Assembly (NCBI RefSeq): GCF_900105215.1
Contig: NZ_FOIP01000001.1
Coordinates: 2,544,501-2,608,500 of the forward strand
Direction: 5' to 3'
Source of the DNA: Lacrimispora sphenoides
Lineage (GTDB): Bacteria; Bacillota; Clostridia; Lachnospirales; Lachnospiraceae
Length of the DNA stretch: 64,000 nucleotides
Part shown: one piece after another, positions 47,145-56,514 of the stretch
How the letters are laid out: each line of letters opens with the position of its first letter
How positions within the stretch are numbered: the stretch's first letter is position 1
Made by a program: the position numbers and the translations under genes
The notes under the pieces: generated by a model
The model's input: the letters and a program-made list of their open reading frames with translations, nothing else
Database searches by the model: none
What the model was told of the DNA's origin: nothing

Positions 47145-48452
47145 ATGAGGAGGAAAAAGAAATCTATGAAGCCATATGTTGAGATGACAAAGGAAGAGTT
47201 ACAGGAACTGAGAAAACAGCTTCACGTGCAGTATAAGGAGTTTCAGGGCAAGGACTTAAGGCTTGATATGTCGAGAGGAAAGCCCAGCACAGAACAGCTG
47301 GATATATCCATGGGAATGATGGATGTATTGAGCAGCAACGACGATTTGACCTGTGATGACGGTACCGACTGCCGTAACTATGGGGTGCTTGACGGAATCA
47401 AGGAGGCAAAGGAGCTTCTTGCCGATATGATGGAGGTTGCGCCTGACCATATCATTATTTACGGAAATTCCAGTTTAAATGTCATGTATGATACGGTTTC
47501 ACGCTCCATGACTCACGGCGTTATGGGAAGTACTCCCTGGAGCAAGCTGGATAAAGTGAAATTCTTATGCCCTGTTCCTGGATACGACAGACATTTCTCC
47601 ATAACCGAATACTTTGGGATCGAGATGGTAAATGTTCCCATGACCCCAACCGGTCCGGACATGGATATGGTGGAAGAGCTGGTGGCAAACGATGATTCCA
47701 TTAAAGGAATCTGGTGCGTTCCGAAGTACTCCAATCCTCAGGGAATTTCCTATTCCGATGATACAGTACGCCGCTTTGCCCGGTTAAAACCGGCTGCAAA
47801 AGACTTCCGTATCTACTGGGACAATGCGTATACCATTCATCATTTATACGACAGGGACCAGGATCATCTCATTGAAATCCTTGCAGAGTGCAAGAGAGCC
47901 GGTAATCCGGATATGGTTTATAAATTCGCCTCCACTTCAAAAGTCAGCTTCCCAGGTTCCGGTATCGCAACCATCGCGGCCAGCCAAAACAACTTAGTTG
48001 ACATAATGAAGCAGTTAAAGATTCAGACCATCGGCCATGATAAGGTAAACCAACTGCGCCATGTACGCTTCTTTGGAGATATTCACGGCATGGTAGAGCA
48101 TATGAGAAAGCATGCAGATATCATGAGACCGAAATTCGAAGCAGTGAACCAGATCCTGGAAAGAGAGCTTGGCGGACTTGGAATCGGAGAATGGACCAGT
48201 CCCAAAGGCGGCTATTTCATTTCCTTTGATTCTCTTGACGGATGTGCAAAAGCCATTGTGGCAAGGTGCAAGAAATCCGGTCTCGTCATGACCGGAGCAG
48301 GAGCCACTTACCCATATGGAAAGGATCCAAGGGATAATAATATCCGCATTGCGCCTTCTTATCCTCCTTTATCTGATCTGATCCTTGCGATGGAATTATT
48401 CGCTCTTTGTGTGAAGATCGTAAGCATTGACAAGATTTTAAAAGAATCATAA
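47145..48452 (+). CDS. Aspartate aminotransferase, class I subgroup 1c-like
   Basis: A 435-residue PLP-dependent aminotransferase. The PLP lysine lies in ASTSKVSFPGSG; the cofactor-binding segments YGNSSLN and WDNAYTIHHL are present. It belongs to the large-type aspartate aminotransferases (1c, also described as the MocR-like C-terminal family). AAAGGAG is 5 bases before ATG 47145; a second ATG at 47166 starts nearer the conserved MKPYVEMTKEEL and may be the true start. It is the last gene of the T-box operon, which suggests coordinated aspartate supply for Asn-tRNA formation. Confidence 0.88.
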   Translation: MRRKKKSMKPYVEMTKEELQELRKQLHVQYKEFQGKDLRLDMSRGKPSTEQLDISMGMMDVLSSNDDLTCDDGTDCRNYGVLDGIKEAKELLADMMEVAPDHIIIYGNSSLNVMYDTVSRSMTHGVMGSTPWSKLDKVKFLCPVPGYDRHFSITEYFGIEMVNVPMTPTGPDMDMVEELVANDDSIKGIWCVPKYSNPQGISYSDDTVRRFARLKPAAKDFRIYWDNAYTIHHLYDRDQDHLIEILAECKRAGNPDMVYKFASTSKVSFPGSGIATIAASQNNLVDIMKQLKIQTIGHDKVNQLRHVRFFGDIHGMVEHMRKHADIMRPKFEAVNQILERELGGLGIGEWTSPKGGYFISFDSLDGCAKAIVARCKKSGLVMTGAGATYPYGKDPRDNNIRIAPSYPPLSDLILAMELFALCVKIVSIDKILKES

Positions 48453-48457
48453 AACTA

Positions 48458-48508
48458 AAAGCGCCGGAAAATGACAGCAGTTTCATCATTTTCCGGCGCT
48501 TTCTTTTT
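48458..48508 (+). terminator. Terminator of the T-box operon, active on both strands
   Basis: Seventeen-base perfect arms at 48458-48474 and 48486-48502, starting AAAGCGCCGGAAAATGA, with an 11-base loop and T-rich flanks. It separates the convergent aminotransferase and ApgM-like genes. Confidence 0.9.
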
Positions 48509-48519
48509 ATTTTTCTGGA

Positions 48520-49773
48520 TCAGGCTCCTCTCTTTTTGGTAAAGCCCATCAGGTCCATTTGCATGGTAAATATATCCCTTGCCTTAAGGCTTTGTAAGGC
48601 TCCTTCCATAAAAAAGGTTTCTCCCGCCTTTTCTGTCTTATCCCGTCTTACATCCCAACCCCAGATAATGGTGGGGACGCCGTCTCCTGTATGGTCTCTT
48701 GCTTCACAGGGGGTGGAATGGTCTGCTGTGAAAGCGATGTAACATTGTTCTCCGTTAATGTGATCCATGATATAGCCTGCCATGCTGTCGATCTCTTCTA
48801 TGATCCGGACCTTTTCCAGAGGCTGGTTGTCATGACCTGCCAGATCGGTGCCCTTTATATGGACGATGACCCAGTCGTAGCCTTCCTTTATCGATTCCAC
48901 AGCCTTCCTGGCTTTTCCCATGATGTCTGTGTTAAATCCGCCGGTAAAGGAATCCTGTACGTAATAATCGAAACCAACCAGCCGGGCGATCCCTCCTACG
49001 GTGATATCGCCTGCAATGCAGAGGGCGCGGATGCCCAGCTGCCGGGCCGTACTCGGTATGGTGCTTAGCTGCCCCGGTCCCCTGGTTATGATTACGTTAG
49101 CCGGCAGCAGGCCCTTCCTGATCCGTTCCTGGTTGACCGGATGGTTTTTTAGGATCTCCATAGCATTCCTGGTGAATTCCCACAGGTTTTCAGCAGTTTT
49201 CGCAGCCTCTTTACAGGCCGGATCCTCTGGACAGGGGATTACCAGCTTTGCTCCTTCGTTTGCAGTCCCTACATCTGTGGGTACAATAGCCGCAGACAGT
49301 CCCTTCCCTCGAAGTACCACTGCGACCCTGTGCTGGGTCAGCTCCTTTACAAGAACGGTGGTGCCGTCTTTAAGCTTCATTCCGGATAAGGCTTCGGCAA
49401 GTTCCCTGGTCCCATCCTGAATCCGTCCGGCTCTCCGGTCGATCACGGTATATTCCTCGTCAATGGTTCCGAAATTCCCTCGAAAGGCAACATCTCCTTC
49501 CATGATTTCGATTCCTCCGCTTAAAGCTTCCAGAGGGCCCCTGCCGGGGTAGTACTTATCGGAATCGCAGCCAAAGATCTCCATATGGCCCACATCGGTG
49601 CCAACGGGTATCCCTGGGGCGATGGGATAAACGTTCCCTGTGCAGCCTTCCCTTGCCAGGCGGTCCAGGTTTGGCGTGTTTGCATATTCTAACGGGGTTA
49701 AACCGCCCAGCGCTTTTATTGGCCGGTCTCCCAGCCCATCAGAAATAATCAGTATTCCCTGTCTTTTCCTCAT
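48520..49773 (-). CDS. apgM: Archaeal-type cofactor-independent phosphoglycerate mutase family protein
   Basis: A 417-residue alkaline-phosphatase-superfamily enzyme of the ApgM type. Metal ligands and catalytic region are visible: SDGLGDRP, GTDVGHMEIFG, GTDLAGHD and TADHSTP. ApgM interconverts 2- and 3-phosphoglycerate, but members in clostridia often lie in accessory operons. Here it follows a DASS transporter and a small membrane protein, so it may act on an imported phosphorylated or carboxylic compound rather than in glycolysis (inference). ATG 49773 is preferred; the ATG at 49785 abuts its AAGG site. Confidence 0.85.
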   Translation of the reverse strand: MRKRQGILIISDGLGDRPIKALGGLTPLEYANTPNLDRLAREGCTGNVYPIAPGIPVGTDVGHMEIFGCDSDKYYPGRGPLEALSGGIEIMEGDVAFRGNFGTIDEEYTVIDRRAGRIQDGTRELAEALSGMKLKDGTTVLVKELTQHRVAVVLRGKGLSAAIVPTDVGTANEGAKLVIPCPEDPACKEAAKTAENLWEFTRNAMEILKNHPVNQERIRKGLLPANVIITRGPGQLSTIPSTARQLGIRALCIAGDITVGGIARLVGFDYYVQDSFTGGFNTDIMGKARKAVESIKEGYDWVIVHIKGTDLAGHDNQPLEKVRIIEEIDSMAGYIMDHINGEQCYIAFTADHSTPCEARDHTGDGVPTIIWGWDVRRDKTEKAGETFFMEGALQSLKARDIFTMQMDLMGFTKKRGA

Positions 49774-49797
49774 ATGATCACTCATCCTTTTTTCGAT

Positions 49798-50535
49798 TTA
49801 TTCATTGACCGGCTTTTTAAGCAGGTCTAAGTTGCGGTACATGAATCCGGCTGACAGCAGGATAATGATGATCCATAGGAAAACAGAGGAACCGCTCTTC
49901 TTGTCAAACACGTTAATGGCAAGCTTTGATTCTTTTCCCGGGGAAACCTTTCCGAAATCAAATCCTCCGAACGTATATCCGTCTTCGCTGGTGATGGTGA
50001 AAGGTTTTTTATCGGAATAATCCACGATATTAAGAAGTTCTTTTCCCTTTGGGACGGCAATTTTCATCTGGTAAGAACCGATGGATGTTGGGGTGGTGTT
50101 TTTGGCCTTAAATGAGAGTTCCTTTGCATTGCCGGGATAGGTATCACCCAAATCCGCAGCTTCTCCTTCGTAAAATCCTTTCCCCCGTAAAACCACCTGA
50201 AAGGAAACCTCTTTTTCTTTTTCAGCAAACACTGCCAGATAATAAGACTGGTCTCCATCTATTTTTTCTGTGACTTCATCTGCTGTCAGAGTACCGGAGA
50301 TAGCTTTCATGGATTCTATGGCAGCATCCTTCCAAATGGGAAAGATGACTTCCCCGGATTCATTGGTTTTGGCATTTATGGTCTGGGTAATGATTCCATC
50401 TTGCCCATCAGGCGTTATCCGGTCTTCCATGGATACTACTTTACCGGCATCGTCTGCGTAGGAGGTCTGTACCGCCGCCAATGAGACAAACAGGCAGAGA
50501 CATGAGATATATGATATTTTTTTTAATCTGTTCAT
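49798..50535 (-). CDS. Exported, C-terminally anchored protein of unknown function
   Basis: A 245-residue protein with a signal peptide (residues 1-27, ending near SYADD), a beta-rich extracellular region (30-205) and a single C-terminal membrane helix (SSVFLWIIIILLSAGFMY). No enzymatic motif is visible. It sits 18 bases after the DASS transporter and just before the ApgM-like gene in the same transcript. It may assist the transporter or sense a ligand, but nothing in the sequence shows this. Confidence 0.7.
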   Translation of the reverse strand: MNRLKKISYISCLCLFVSLAAVQTSYADDAGKVVSMEDRITPDGQDGIITQTINAKTNESGEVIFPIWKDAAIESMKAISGTLTADEVTEKIDGDQSYYLAVFAEKEKEVSFQVVLRGKGFYEGEAADLGDTYPGNAKELSFKAKNTTPTSIGSYQMKIAVPKGKELLNIVDYSDKKPFTITSEDGYTFGGFDFGKVSPGKESKLAINVFDKKSGSSVFLWIIIILLSAGFMYRNLDLLKKPVNE

Positions 50536-50553
50536 ATAATTTTTTCCTTTCTG

Positions 50554-52041
50554 TTATACCAGTCCAATGAATCGGAACCAGGTCAGGGAGGCGATGATCA
50601 TTAAGCCCCATTTGGCAAGCAGCACCAGTGTGCCGTAAAGCATTTGTTCAAGGACATTGAAAAAGCCGGTATTGTAATAGATTAAATTGACTTTGCTGTG
50701 AGGCGGCAAAGTAATGGTATCGGAAATACAAAATGCAGCCGGAAGGGCCAGGGCAACAGGATTGATCCCGGTTGCATTGGCGATGCCGATGATTGTGGGA
50801 ATAAGAATAATGGTCCGCACTGTCTTGGAGGTGAAGATAAAGTGACTGAAGCTGGCAATCAGCATGATGACAGCAAATATTACAGTAAAGCTCATATTCT
50901 CAATACCTAAATGGGCAAACAGAGCGTTAAGCCCCCATGCGGCCACACCGGTTTCATCCAAAGCCACTCCTGCGGCATAAGCCCCGCAGGCGAAAATCAG
51001 AAGATTCCAGGAAATTTTGGCCTCTTTCCATTTCAGTATGCCGAGATAGGGCATGAAGAATAATGCCGCTGATAAAATAGCTACCATTACAAGGCTGAGC
51101 TGGAATCCGAATAAATGTATCTGCCTGGTATCAATGGCCCATAAGGCTATGGTGATGCCAAAGATGACCAATGCTTTCTTTTCTACCAGACTCATTTTAC
51201 CAAGATTTTTGCGTTCCTCTTCCAGAAGGCTTAAGTTAATCTTTGCATTTGAAGCAGGAATTTTAAACAACAGTTTTCCTATGAAAAATGATGCCAGCAA
51301 TGTGAGGATGGTGACCGGGGCGGATGCAATGAACCAGTAGGTCCATGAAATGTTCTGCCCGGTTAAATCCTTAATAAAGCCAATGGCCATGATCTGGGCG
51401 CTGGTTGCGGTTACGATGGCTCCTGTGGACAGGTTATTGGACTGAATTCCCTGTAAGGCCAGAAGTTTTCCCAGGTTATTCTTAGGGTCATTCATAGTAG
51501 TTCCGAATGCTTCGATTACCAGCAGGACAATGGGGAACATCATTGCCGCCCGGGCCGTGGTGGAGGGTACGACAAAAGCAATCAGGAAGTTGGTTGCCAT
51601 CAAAAGAAGCAGAATGCTGTTTGCGCTTTTTCCGAACCTGGTTATGAGATTTAAGGCAAGACGTTTTGCAAGACCGCTTTTTTCCATGCCTGAGGCGATG
51701 ATAAAGGCTGCAAAGGTCAGCCAGATAACCTCATAGCCCAACACGCCCATGGCTTTTTCTTCTTCCCAGACGCCAAGGATGGGAAGAGCCACAATGACAA
51801 GAAGGGAGACCGTGTAATTAGGAATGCTTTCCGAGACCCATAAAATAAGGGCAGTTAAGAATACCCCCAGAGCCATCTTTCCTGCATAGGACAGTCCTAC
51901 AGGGACCGGGGTGGAATAGAATAGGCCGAATACGATCAGTGCGGCCGGAAGCCCGAAGAATTGCATTTTCAGTTCAAAAGGGCTTTTGACTTTTTTTACT
52001 TTGATTTCTGGTGCTGACAATGTTGCTTTTGCTTCATTCAT
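50554..52041 (-). CDS. DASS family (SLC13) anion/Na+ symporter
   Basis: A 495-residue inner-membrane protein with about eleven helices. The divalent anion:Na+ symporter family signatures are visible: the SNNLSTGAIVTATS loop and the C-terminal AFCISDTITLPP. Substrates are di- or tricarboxylates or sulfate-like anions, as in CitT/SdcS. AAGGAG precedes the start. A 17-base palindrome (52059-52075) sits between the promoter region and the gene, and a LysR regulator is divergent, so ligand-induced expression is likely. The exact substrate is unknown. Confidence 0.88.
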   Translation of the reverse strand: MNEAKATLSAPEIKVKKVKSPFELKMQFFGLPAALIVFGLFYSTPVPVGLSYAGKMALGVFLTALILWVSESIPNYTVSLLVIVALPILGVWEEEKAMGVLGYEVIWLTFAAFIIASGMEKSGLAKRLALNLITRFGKSANSILLLLMATNFLIAFVVPSTTARAAMMFPIVLLVIEAFGTTMNDPKNNLGKLLALQGIQSNNLSTGAIVTATSAQIMAIGFIKDLTGQNISWTYWFIASAPVTILTLLASFFIGKLLFKIPASNAKINLSLLEEERKNLGKMSLVEKKALVIFGITIALWAIDTRQIHLFGFQLSLVMVAILSAALFFMPYLGILKWKEAKISWNLLIFACGAYAAGVALDETGVAAWGLNALFAHLGIENMSFTVIFAVIMLIASFSHFIFTSKTVRTIILIPTIIGIANATGINPVALALPAAFCISDTITLPPHSKVNLIYYNTGFFNVLEQMLYGTLVLLAKWGLMIIASLTWFRFIGLV

Positions 52042-52058
52042 GGCAGCATCTCCTTTCT

Positions 52059-52075
52059 TACAATATCTTATTGTA
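52059..52075. promoter_or_regulatory. Palindromic site in front of the DASS transporter gene
   Basis: TACAATA-TCT-TATTGTA is a perfect palindrome 18-34 bases upstream of the transporter start. It may be a LysR binding site or an mRNA hairpin next to the ribosome binding site. Confidence 0.5.
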
Positions 52076-52210
52076 GCCTAAGTGTAAAATTTTTGTTGAG
52101 AAAAGTACAACGATAGATTTTTATATTTATTTCATTCTTAGGGGAGGATTCCATGACTTTATAAATTAATCTTATAGGGTTGGGAAAAATGTTTATTAAG
52201 AATAGAATAT

Positions 52211-52239
52211 TTGACATGATTTTGTGAATTTGCTATAAT
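52211..52239 (+). promoter_or_regulatory. Consensus promoter of the LysR gene
   Basis: TTGACA (52211-52216), a 17-base spacer and TATAAT (52234-52239) match the sigma-A consensus exactly, giving a 38-base leader. Confidence 0.85.
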
Positions 52240-52283
52240 CTCCATAAATATATTTTATGCAAAAGACTTTAAGGAGAACGATC

Positions 52284-53171
52284 ATGAATCTGGAAACCTT
52301 GGAAACCTTTATAAAAGTTGCCGGGAACCATAGTTTTACCCAGACTGCTTCAGAGATGTTCTGCTCCCAGGCGGCAGTTTCCATACGCATGAAAAGCCTG
52401 GAAAAACATTTTGAGACTATATTATTTGAAAGGGATAATAACAGGATAGGATTGACAAAGGAAGGGAAGCTGCTTCTGCCTTATGTGGAAACGGTCATGG
52501 AAACCATGAGAGGGGCGGAAAAGGAGATATACGCCTCCCAGAATCTGAAAAACAGGGAAATACGCTTCGCATGTTCCGGTACGCCCGGAACTTATATCTT
52601 TCCGCCGATCATTCATGCCTTTTCCGCCAAATATCCGTCTGTGACCGTGGTAAACCACGTAGAGTACACTCAGAATGTTTTTGAAGATATTGAAGCCAAG
52701 GTTTTTCCTCTGGGTTTTGTGAGCCAGCCTTTCCCACCGCAAAGAGAGTCACTGCTGTATGAGGAGCTGATGGACGATCCACTGGTCTTTTTTGCATCCG
52801 TAGAAAATCCATTAAGCCGGAAAGATGAGGTTACGCTGGAAGATCTGGTAGGAGAAACCCTCATGACCACCAATCACCGCTCATCCATTGTGAAATACTT
52901 AGAGTCGGTTGGAAGCCTTAACTTCCCGAAGAGGAACATCCAGGCCATTGGAAACATCGAAGCGGTGAAAAAATGCGTGGTAGATAATAAGGGAATCGGC
53001 ATATTATCGGTCCTTGCTATTGAGACAGAACGTAAATACGGAGTAATAAAAGAGTTAAAGCTTAAGGATCCCATAAATCTTACCAGAAAAATATATGCGC
53101 TGTATCATAAGGATCAGCCATTATCACTTCCTGATGAAGTGTTTCTGGATTTTGTGAAGAATTATATATGA
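52284..53171 (+). CDS. LysR family transcriptional regulator, divergent from the DASS operon
   Basis: A 295-residue regulator. It has an N-terminal LysR winged helix (residues 1-60; NHSFTQTASEMFCSQAAVSIRMKSLE) and a C-terminal periplasmic-binding-like effector domain (about 90-290). ATG 52284 follows AAGGAG; an upstream frame is not supported. It is divergently transcribed from the DASS-membrane protein-ApgM operon, the usual layout for a LysR activator of a transporter operon, so its coinducer is probably the transported anion. Confidence 0.9.
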   Translation: MNLETLETFIKVAGNHSFTQTASEMFCSQAAVSIRMKSLEKHFETILFERDNNRIGLTKEGKLLLPYVETVMETMRGAEKEIYASQNLKNREIRFACSGTPGTYIFPPIIHAFSAKYPSVTVVNHVEYTQNVFEDIEAKVFPLGFVSQPFPPQRESLLYEELMDDPLVFFASVENPLSRKDEVTLEDLVGETLMTTNHRSSIVKYLESVGSLNFPKRNIQAIGNIEAVKKCVVDNKGIGILSVLAIETERKYGVIKELKLKDPINLTRKIYALYHKDQPLSLPDEVFLDFVKNYI

Positions 53172-53207
53172 CGCTCCATAGAGGGATAAAATCCCCCCAT
53201 GGAGCGC
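53171..53207. terminator. Hairpin between the two convergent LysR genes
   Basis: CGCTCCAT and ATGGAGCG arms with an inner GGGAT/ATCCC pair form a stable stem over the end of the first LysR gene. T runs are weak on both sides, so terminator function is only probable. Confidence 0.5.
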
Positions 53208-53210
53208 CTT

Positions 53211-54089
53211 CTATTCGAACAGCACCAGGTTGATAAATGCCTGGAATGCTTCTGTCTGAAATTTGTCTTTATGAAACACCACATGATTCATACAGCTGAT
53301 ATCCAAGTTTTTCACTTCTATTTCAGTGACTTCCCCTCTTTTTATAGACTCGTCGGCTAAAATCCTGGGAACAATGCCGATTCCGATATTTTCTTTCACC
53401 GCCTGCAGGATCACATCCGAGTTGGTGCTTACCCATTGCGGCTCGGCCGATAAATTGTTTAATGCCAGGGCACAGTCAAAGGTGTCCCGGATGGTACAGC
53501 CCTGTTCTCTCAAAAGCAGGGGCTCTTCAATAAGCCGGTCCAGAGCCACCGGCTGTGCAAGGCGTTCTGCAAAAGGATGGCCGGGAGCGCAGATAACTGC
53601 CATAGGATAGGAAGAAAAAGGAATCTTCTCCAACTGTTCGTCCGCTATGACACCCTCGATCAGGCCGATATCCAATTCATTTTTTAAAAGCTTATTTGTG
53701 ACTTCAATAGAATTGTTAACGGTGACCTTTAGCTGGGTATCTGGGTTTGTCAGGGTAAAGCGGGATACCACTTTGGGAAGTAAGTATCTGGCAAGGGTTA
53801 CACAGGAGCCGATCCGTAAAGGCGCCTGCAGATGCAGGGAGCCGGAGTAGTTTTCCAGATCCTGATACAATTCCAGGAGAGGAATGACCTTAGACAAATA
53901 AAATTTTCCGTTTTCATTGATGACCACTCTTCGGGACACACGGTTAAACAGAGAAGAGCCGACGGATTCTTCCAGTTCGTTGATGGCGTGGGAGATGGCT
54001 GGCTGGGTCATGGACAGCGCTTTGGCCGCTCCGGTGATGCTGCCTTCTTCACACACCGTTTTAAAGATAGTAAGATGTCTTAAGTTCAT
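53211..54089 (-). CDS. LysR family transcriptional regulator
   Basis: A 292-residue LysR protein. The winged helix is at residues 1-60 (EEGSITGAAKALSMTQPAISHAINELE) and the effector domain at 90-290 (LRIGSCVTLARYLLPKVV). AAGGA precedes ATG 54089. It is convergent with the other LysR regulator and is followed upstream by a GNAT gene on the same strand. No target operon is obvious; an autoregulated or distant target is possible. Confidence 0.88.
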   Translation of the reverse strand: MNLRHLTIFKTVCEEGSITGAAKALSMTQPAISHAINELEESVGSSLFNRVSRRVVINENGKFYLSKVIPLLELYQDLENYSGSLHLQAPLRIGSCVTLARYLLPKVVSRFTLTNPDTQLKVTVNNSIEVTNKLLKNELDIGLIEGVIADEQLEKIPFSSYPMAVICAPGHPFAERLAQPVALDRLIEEPLLLREQGCTIRDTFDCALALNNLSAEPQWVSTNSDVILQAVKENIGIGIVPRILADESIKRGEVTEIEVKNLDISCMNHVVFHKDKFQTEAFQAFINLVLFE

Positions 54090-54189
54090 ATCAGGGATCC
54101 TTCCATTACCAAGATGTTATATAACAATCTTCATTATATCATTTTGATAATGGTATGAACAGAGATTTAGAAAAAAATGTCAAAAATAT

Positions 54190-54738
54190 TTAAAGCCTCA
54201 CCATCATCAGATGGGCGGCCGCATAACTTCCATCCCGGTATTTAAAGCAGTACTCCTTGGTGCCGTAAATCTCAAAACCGTACTTTTTATAAAGAGCCAG
54301 ACCCCGTTCATTTTCACTTACCACTTCCAGCTCCAACTGCTCATAGCCCATTTCCCGGGCTCCCCTTATGATGGCTCCAAGGAGATGGGAACCGATCCCA
54401 AGCCCCCAGTATGGCTTGCATATGGAGATGCCAAAGGTGGCCCGGTGGGCATAACGATCAAATAATGCAATGGGGTTGATTCCGGCATTTGCAATAATCT
54501 TCCCGTTAACTACGGCGCAGATCATCAAATCCTTCTGGCTTTTAAGGAGGGAAGATAGAAAATCCTGTTCGTGGTGGAGAGAGATGTTGATCTCATCTGC
54601 GTATCGGGACATATACCTGGTTTCCTCTGAAGTCTGGCTCATGAGTCTTAAGATAGCGGCTGCGTCACCAGGGCCGGGACTTTTTAAGAGGCATGGGGTC
54701 CCGTTTTTTAACAGGACTTCTTTTGGCTTGTATTCCAT
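54190..54738 (-). CDS. GNAT family N-acetyltransferase
   Basis: A 182-residue acetyl-CoA-dependent transferase. The acetyl-CoA loop is visible in GLGIGSHLLGAIIRGARE (motif A, Q/RxxGxG/A type), followed by LELEVVSENERGLALYKKYGFEIYG, the typical motif B. The acceptor cannot be predicted. It starts with an AGGAGG site shortly after the icd terminator, so it is transcribed separately. Confidence 0.88.
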   Translation of the reverse strand: MEYKPKEVLLKNGTPCLLKSPGPGDAAAILRLMSQTSEETRYMSRYADEINISLHHEQDFLSSLLKSQKDLMICAVVNGKIIANAGINPIALFDRYAHRATFGISICKPYWGLGIGSHLLGAIIRGAREMGYEQLELEVVSENERGLALYKKYGFEIYGTKEYCFKYRDGSYAAAHLMMVRL

Positions 54739-54760
54739 AATTGAATTACCTCCTGAAATG

Positions 54761-54795
54761 AAAAAGAAAGCAGCTGATTTTGCGGCTTTCTTTTT
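54761..54795 (-). terminator. Terminator of icd
   Basis: Fourteen-base arms (54761-54774 and 54782-54795) with one mismatch and A/T-rich outer ends lie just past the icd stop codon and before the GNAT gene. Confidence 0.75.
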
Positions 54796-54825
54796 CTGTC
54801 ATAGTTTATTTGAAACCAGGTATCT

Positions 54826-56022
54826 TTACAGCCGTTTTGCAATGGCCTTTATAAATTCCTCACTGTTTAAAGCTGTTGGATTAGGTATGGTAGTAATGAG
54901 TGCCAGATCTTTTGTCATTTCACCGGCTTCGATGGTATCGATGGTCGCCTGTTCCAGTTTATCTGCAAATGCGGCCAGTTCTGCGTTTCCATCCAGTTCT
55001 CCCCGTTTTCGCAGTGCACCGGTCCATGCAAAGATGGTGGCAACGGAGTTTGTGGAGGTTTCCTCCCCCTTTAAGTGCTTGTAGTAATGGCGCTGTACGG
55101 TTCCGTGGGCGGCCTCGTATTCATAATCCCCATCCGGAGATACCAGGACAGAGGTCATCATGGCCAGAGATCCGAAAGCAGATGATATCATATCGCTCAT
55201 TACATCGCCGTCATAGTTTTTGCAGGCCCAGATGTAGCCGCCTTCTGATTTCATGACGCGGGCGACTGCATCATCGATCAGGGTGTAGAAATAGGTGATG
55301 CCTGCCTCTTTAAATTTGTCCTCGTAATCAGCCTCAAAGATGTCCTGGAAAATATCCTTGAAGGTATGGTCGTATTTCTTTGAAATGGTATCCTTAGTGG
55401 CAAACCATACATCCTGACGGGTGTCAAGAGCGTAATTAAAACAGCTTCTTGCAAAGCTTTCAATGGAATCGTTTAAGTTATGCATTCCCTGTACGATTCC
55501 TGGACCGTTAAAGGAATGGACCAGCTCCCGTGTTTCGCTTCCATCCTCTGCGGTATAGACAAGTTCTACTTTACCGGTTCCGGGGATCTTCATTTCAGAT
55601 CCTTTATAAACATCACCGTAAGCATGCCTTGCTATGGTAATAGGTTTTTTCCAGTTCATCACACATGGTTCGATTCCCTTTACAACAATGGGAGCGCGGA
55701 ACACGGTTCCGTCTAAGATTGCCCGGATGGTGCCGTTGGGACTTTTCCACATCTCTTTTAGGCTATATTCCTTTACACGGTCTGCGTTGGGAGTAATGGT
55801 GGCACACTTGACAGCGACCTTATATTTTTTGGTGGCATTGGCGGAGTCAATGGTCACCTGGTCGTTTGTCTTGTCACGGTATTCCAGGCCCAGGTCGTAG
55901 TATTCTGTATTTAAATCAATATATGGCAGCAGAAGGTGGTCTTTGATCATCTGCCAGAGAATCCTGGTCATTTCATCGCCATCCATTTCGACGATAGGGG
56001 TTGTCATCTTAATCTTATCCAT
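54826..56022 (-). CDS. icd: NADP-dependent isocitrate dehydrogenase, eukaryotic-type
   Basis: Oxidatively decarboxylates isocitrate to 2-oxoglutarate with NADP in the cytosol. The 398-residue protein has the type II features: [12 protein letters not shown] near the start, [36 protein letters not shown], and [12 protein letters not shown] near the cofactor site. The residues that follow that segment (HGTVQRHY) fit NADP preference. AGGAGG precedes the start. It is a single gene with its own terminator. No aconitase or citrate synthase is adjacent. Confidence 0.96.
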   Translation of the reverse strand: MDKIKMTTPIVEMDGDEMTRILWQMIKDHLLLPYIDLNTEYYDLGLEYRDKTNDQVTIDSANATKKYKVAVKCATITPNADRVKEYSLKEMWKSPNGTIRAILDGTVFRAPIVVKGIEPCVMNWKKPITIARHAYGDVYKGSEMKIPGTGKVELVYTAEDGSETRELVHSFNGPGIVQGMHNLNDSIESFARSCFNYALDTRQDVWFATKDTISKKYDHTFKDIFQDIFEADYEDKFKEAGITYFYTLIDDAVARVMKSEGGYIWACKNYDGDVMSDMISSAFGSLAMMTSVLVSPDGDYEYEAAHGTVQRHYYKHLKGEETSTNSVATIFAWTGALRKRGELDGNAELAAFADKLEQATIDTIEAGEMTKDLALITTIPNPTALNSEEFIKAIAKRL

Positions 56023-56094
56023 GTGTTTGTCCTCCTTAGAAATGTTCGTGTTATGCTATAGTATACGATGAATTATAAAATCACACAAGCGTTT

Positions 56095-56514
56095 CTATGT
56101 AAACTTATCCAGCCATTTTTCAATATTATACACAGTTTTCGGCTCAATGAAATGTTCCACCTTTTCCACCTGCTCTAACTCATCAGAATTTTGATTGATG
56201 TAGCAGAAAAAACGGTGGAGGACTTCATGGCGGAATAATAAATATTCTCCCAGCTCTAAGCCGTCCTCTGTCAGGGATACGGTGCCGTATTTCTCAAAGC
56301 ATACCAGTCCCTGTTTCCTTAAGTTTCCCACCATTTTTGATGCGGAAGAAGGCTTTACATGCAGGCATTCCGCCAGCTCCTTGATGCGGACAGGCTGGCC
56401 GTCACGATGGATCCTGCATATCATTTCCAGATAATCTTCCATGGAGGAAGTGATTTGCGTATGCTCCAAGAGGGAGTAACCCTTCAGGGTATAGAAATTA
56501 TCGGTTTGGGCCAT
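56095..56514 (-). CDS. DtxR/MntR family metal-dependent regulator
   Basis: A 139-residue protein with an N-terminal winged helix (about residues 20-80; IKELAECLHVKPSSASKMVGNL) and a dimerisation/metal-binding domain (about 80-139; LLFRHEVLHRFF and VEHFIE). It lacks the SH3-like third domain, like MntR. Members repress metal uptake genes in response to Mn(II) or Fe(II). An MntP exporter gene occurs 16 kb away, but no direct linkage is visible. Confidence 0.88.
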   Translation of the reverse strand: MAQTDNFYTLKGYSLLEHTQITSSMEDYLEMICRIHRDGQPVRIKELAECLHVKPSSASKMVGNLRKQGLVCFEKYGTVSLTEDGLELGEYLLFRHEVLHRFFCYINQNSDELEQVEKVEHFIEPKTVYNIEKWLDKFT

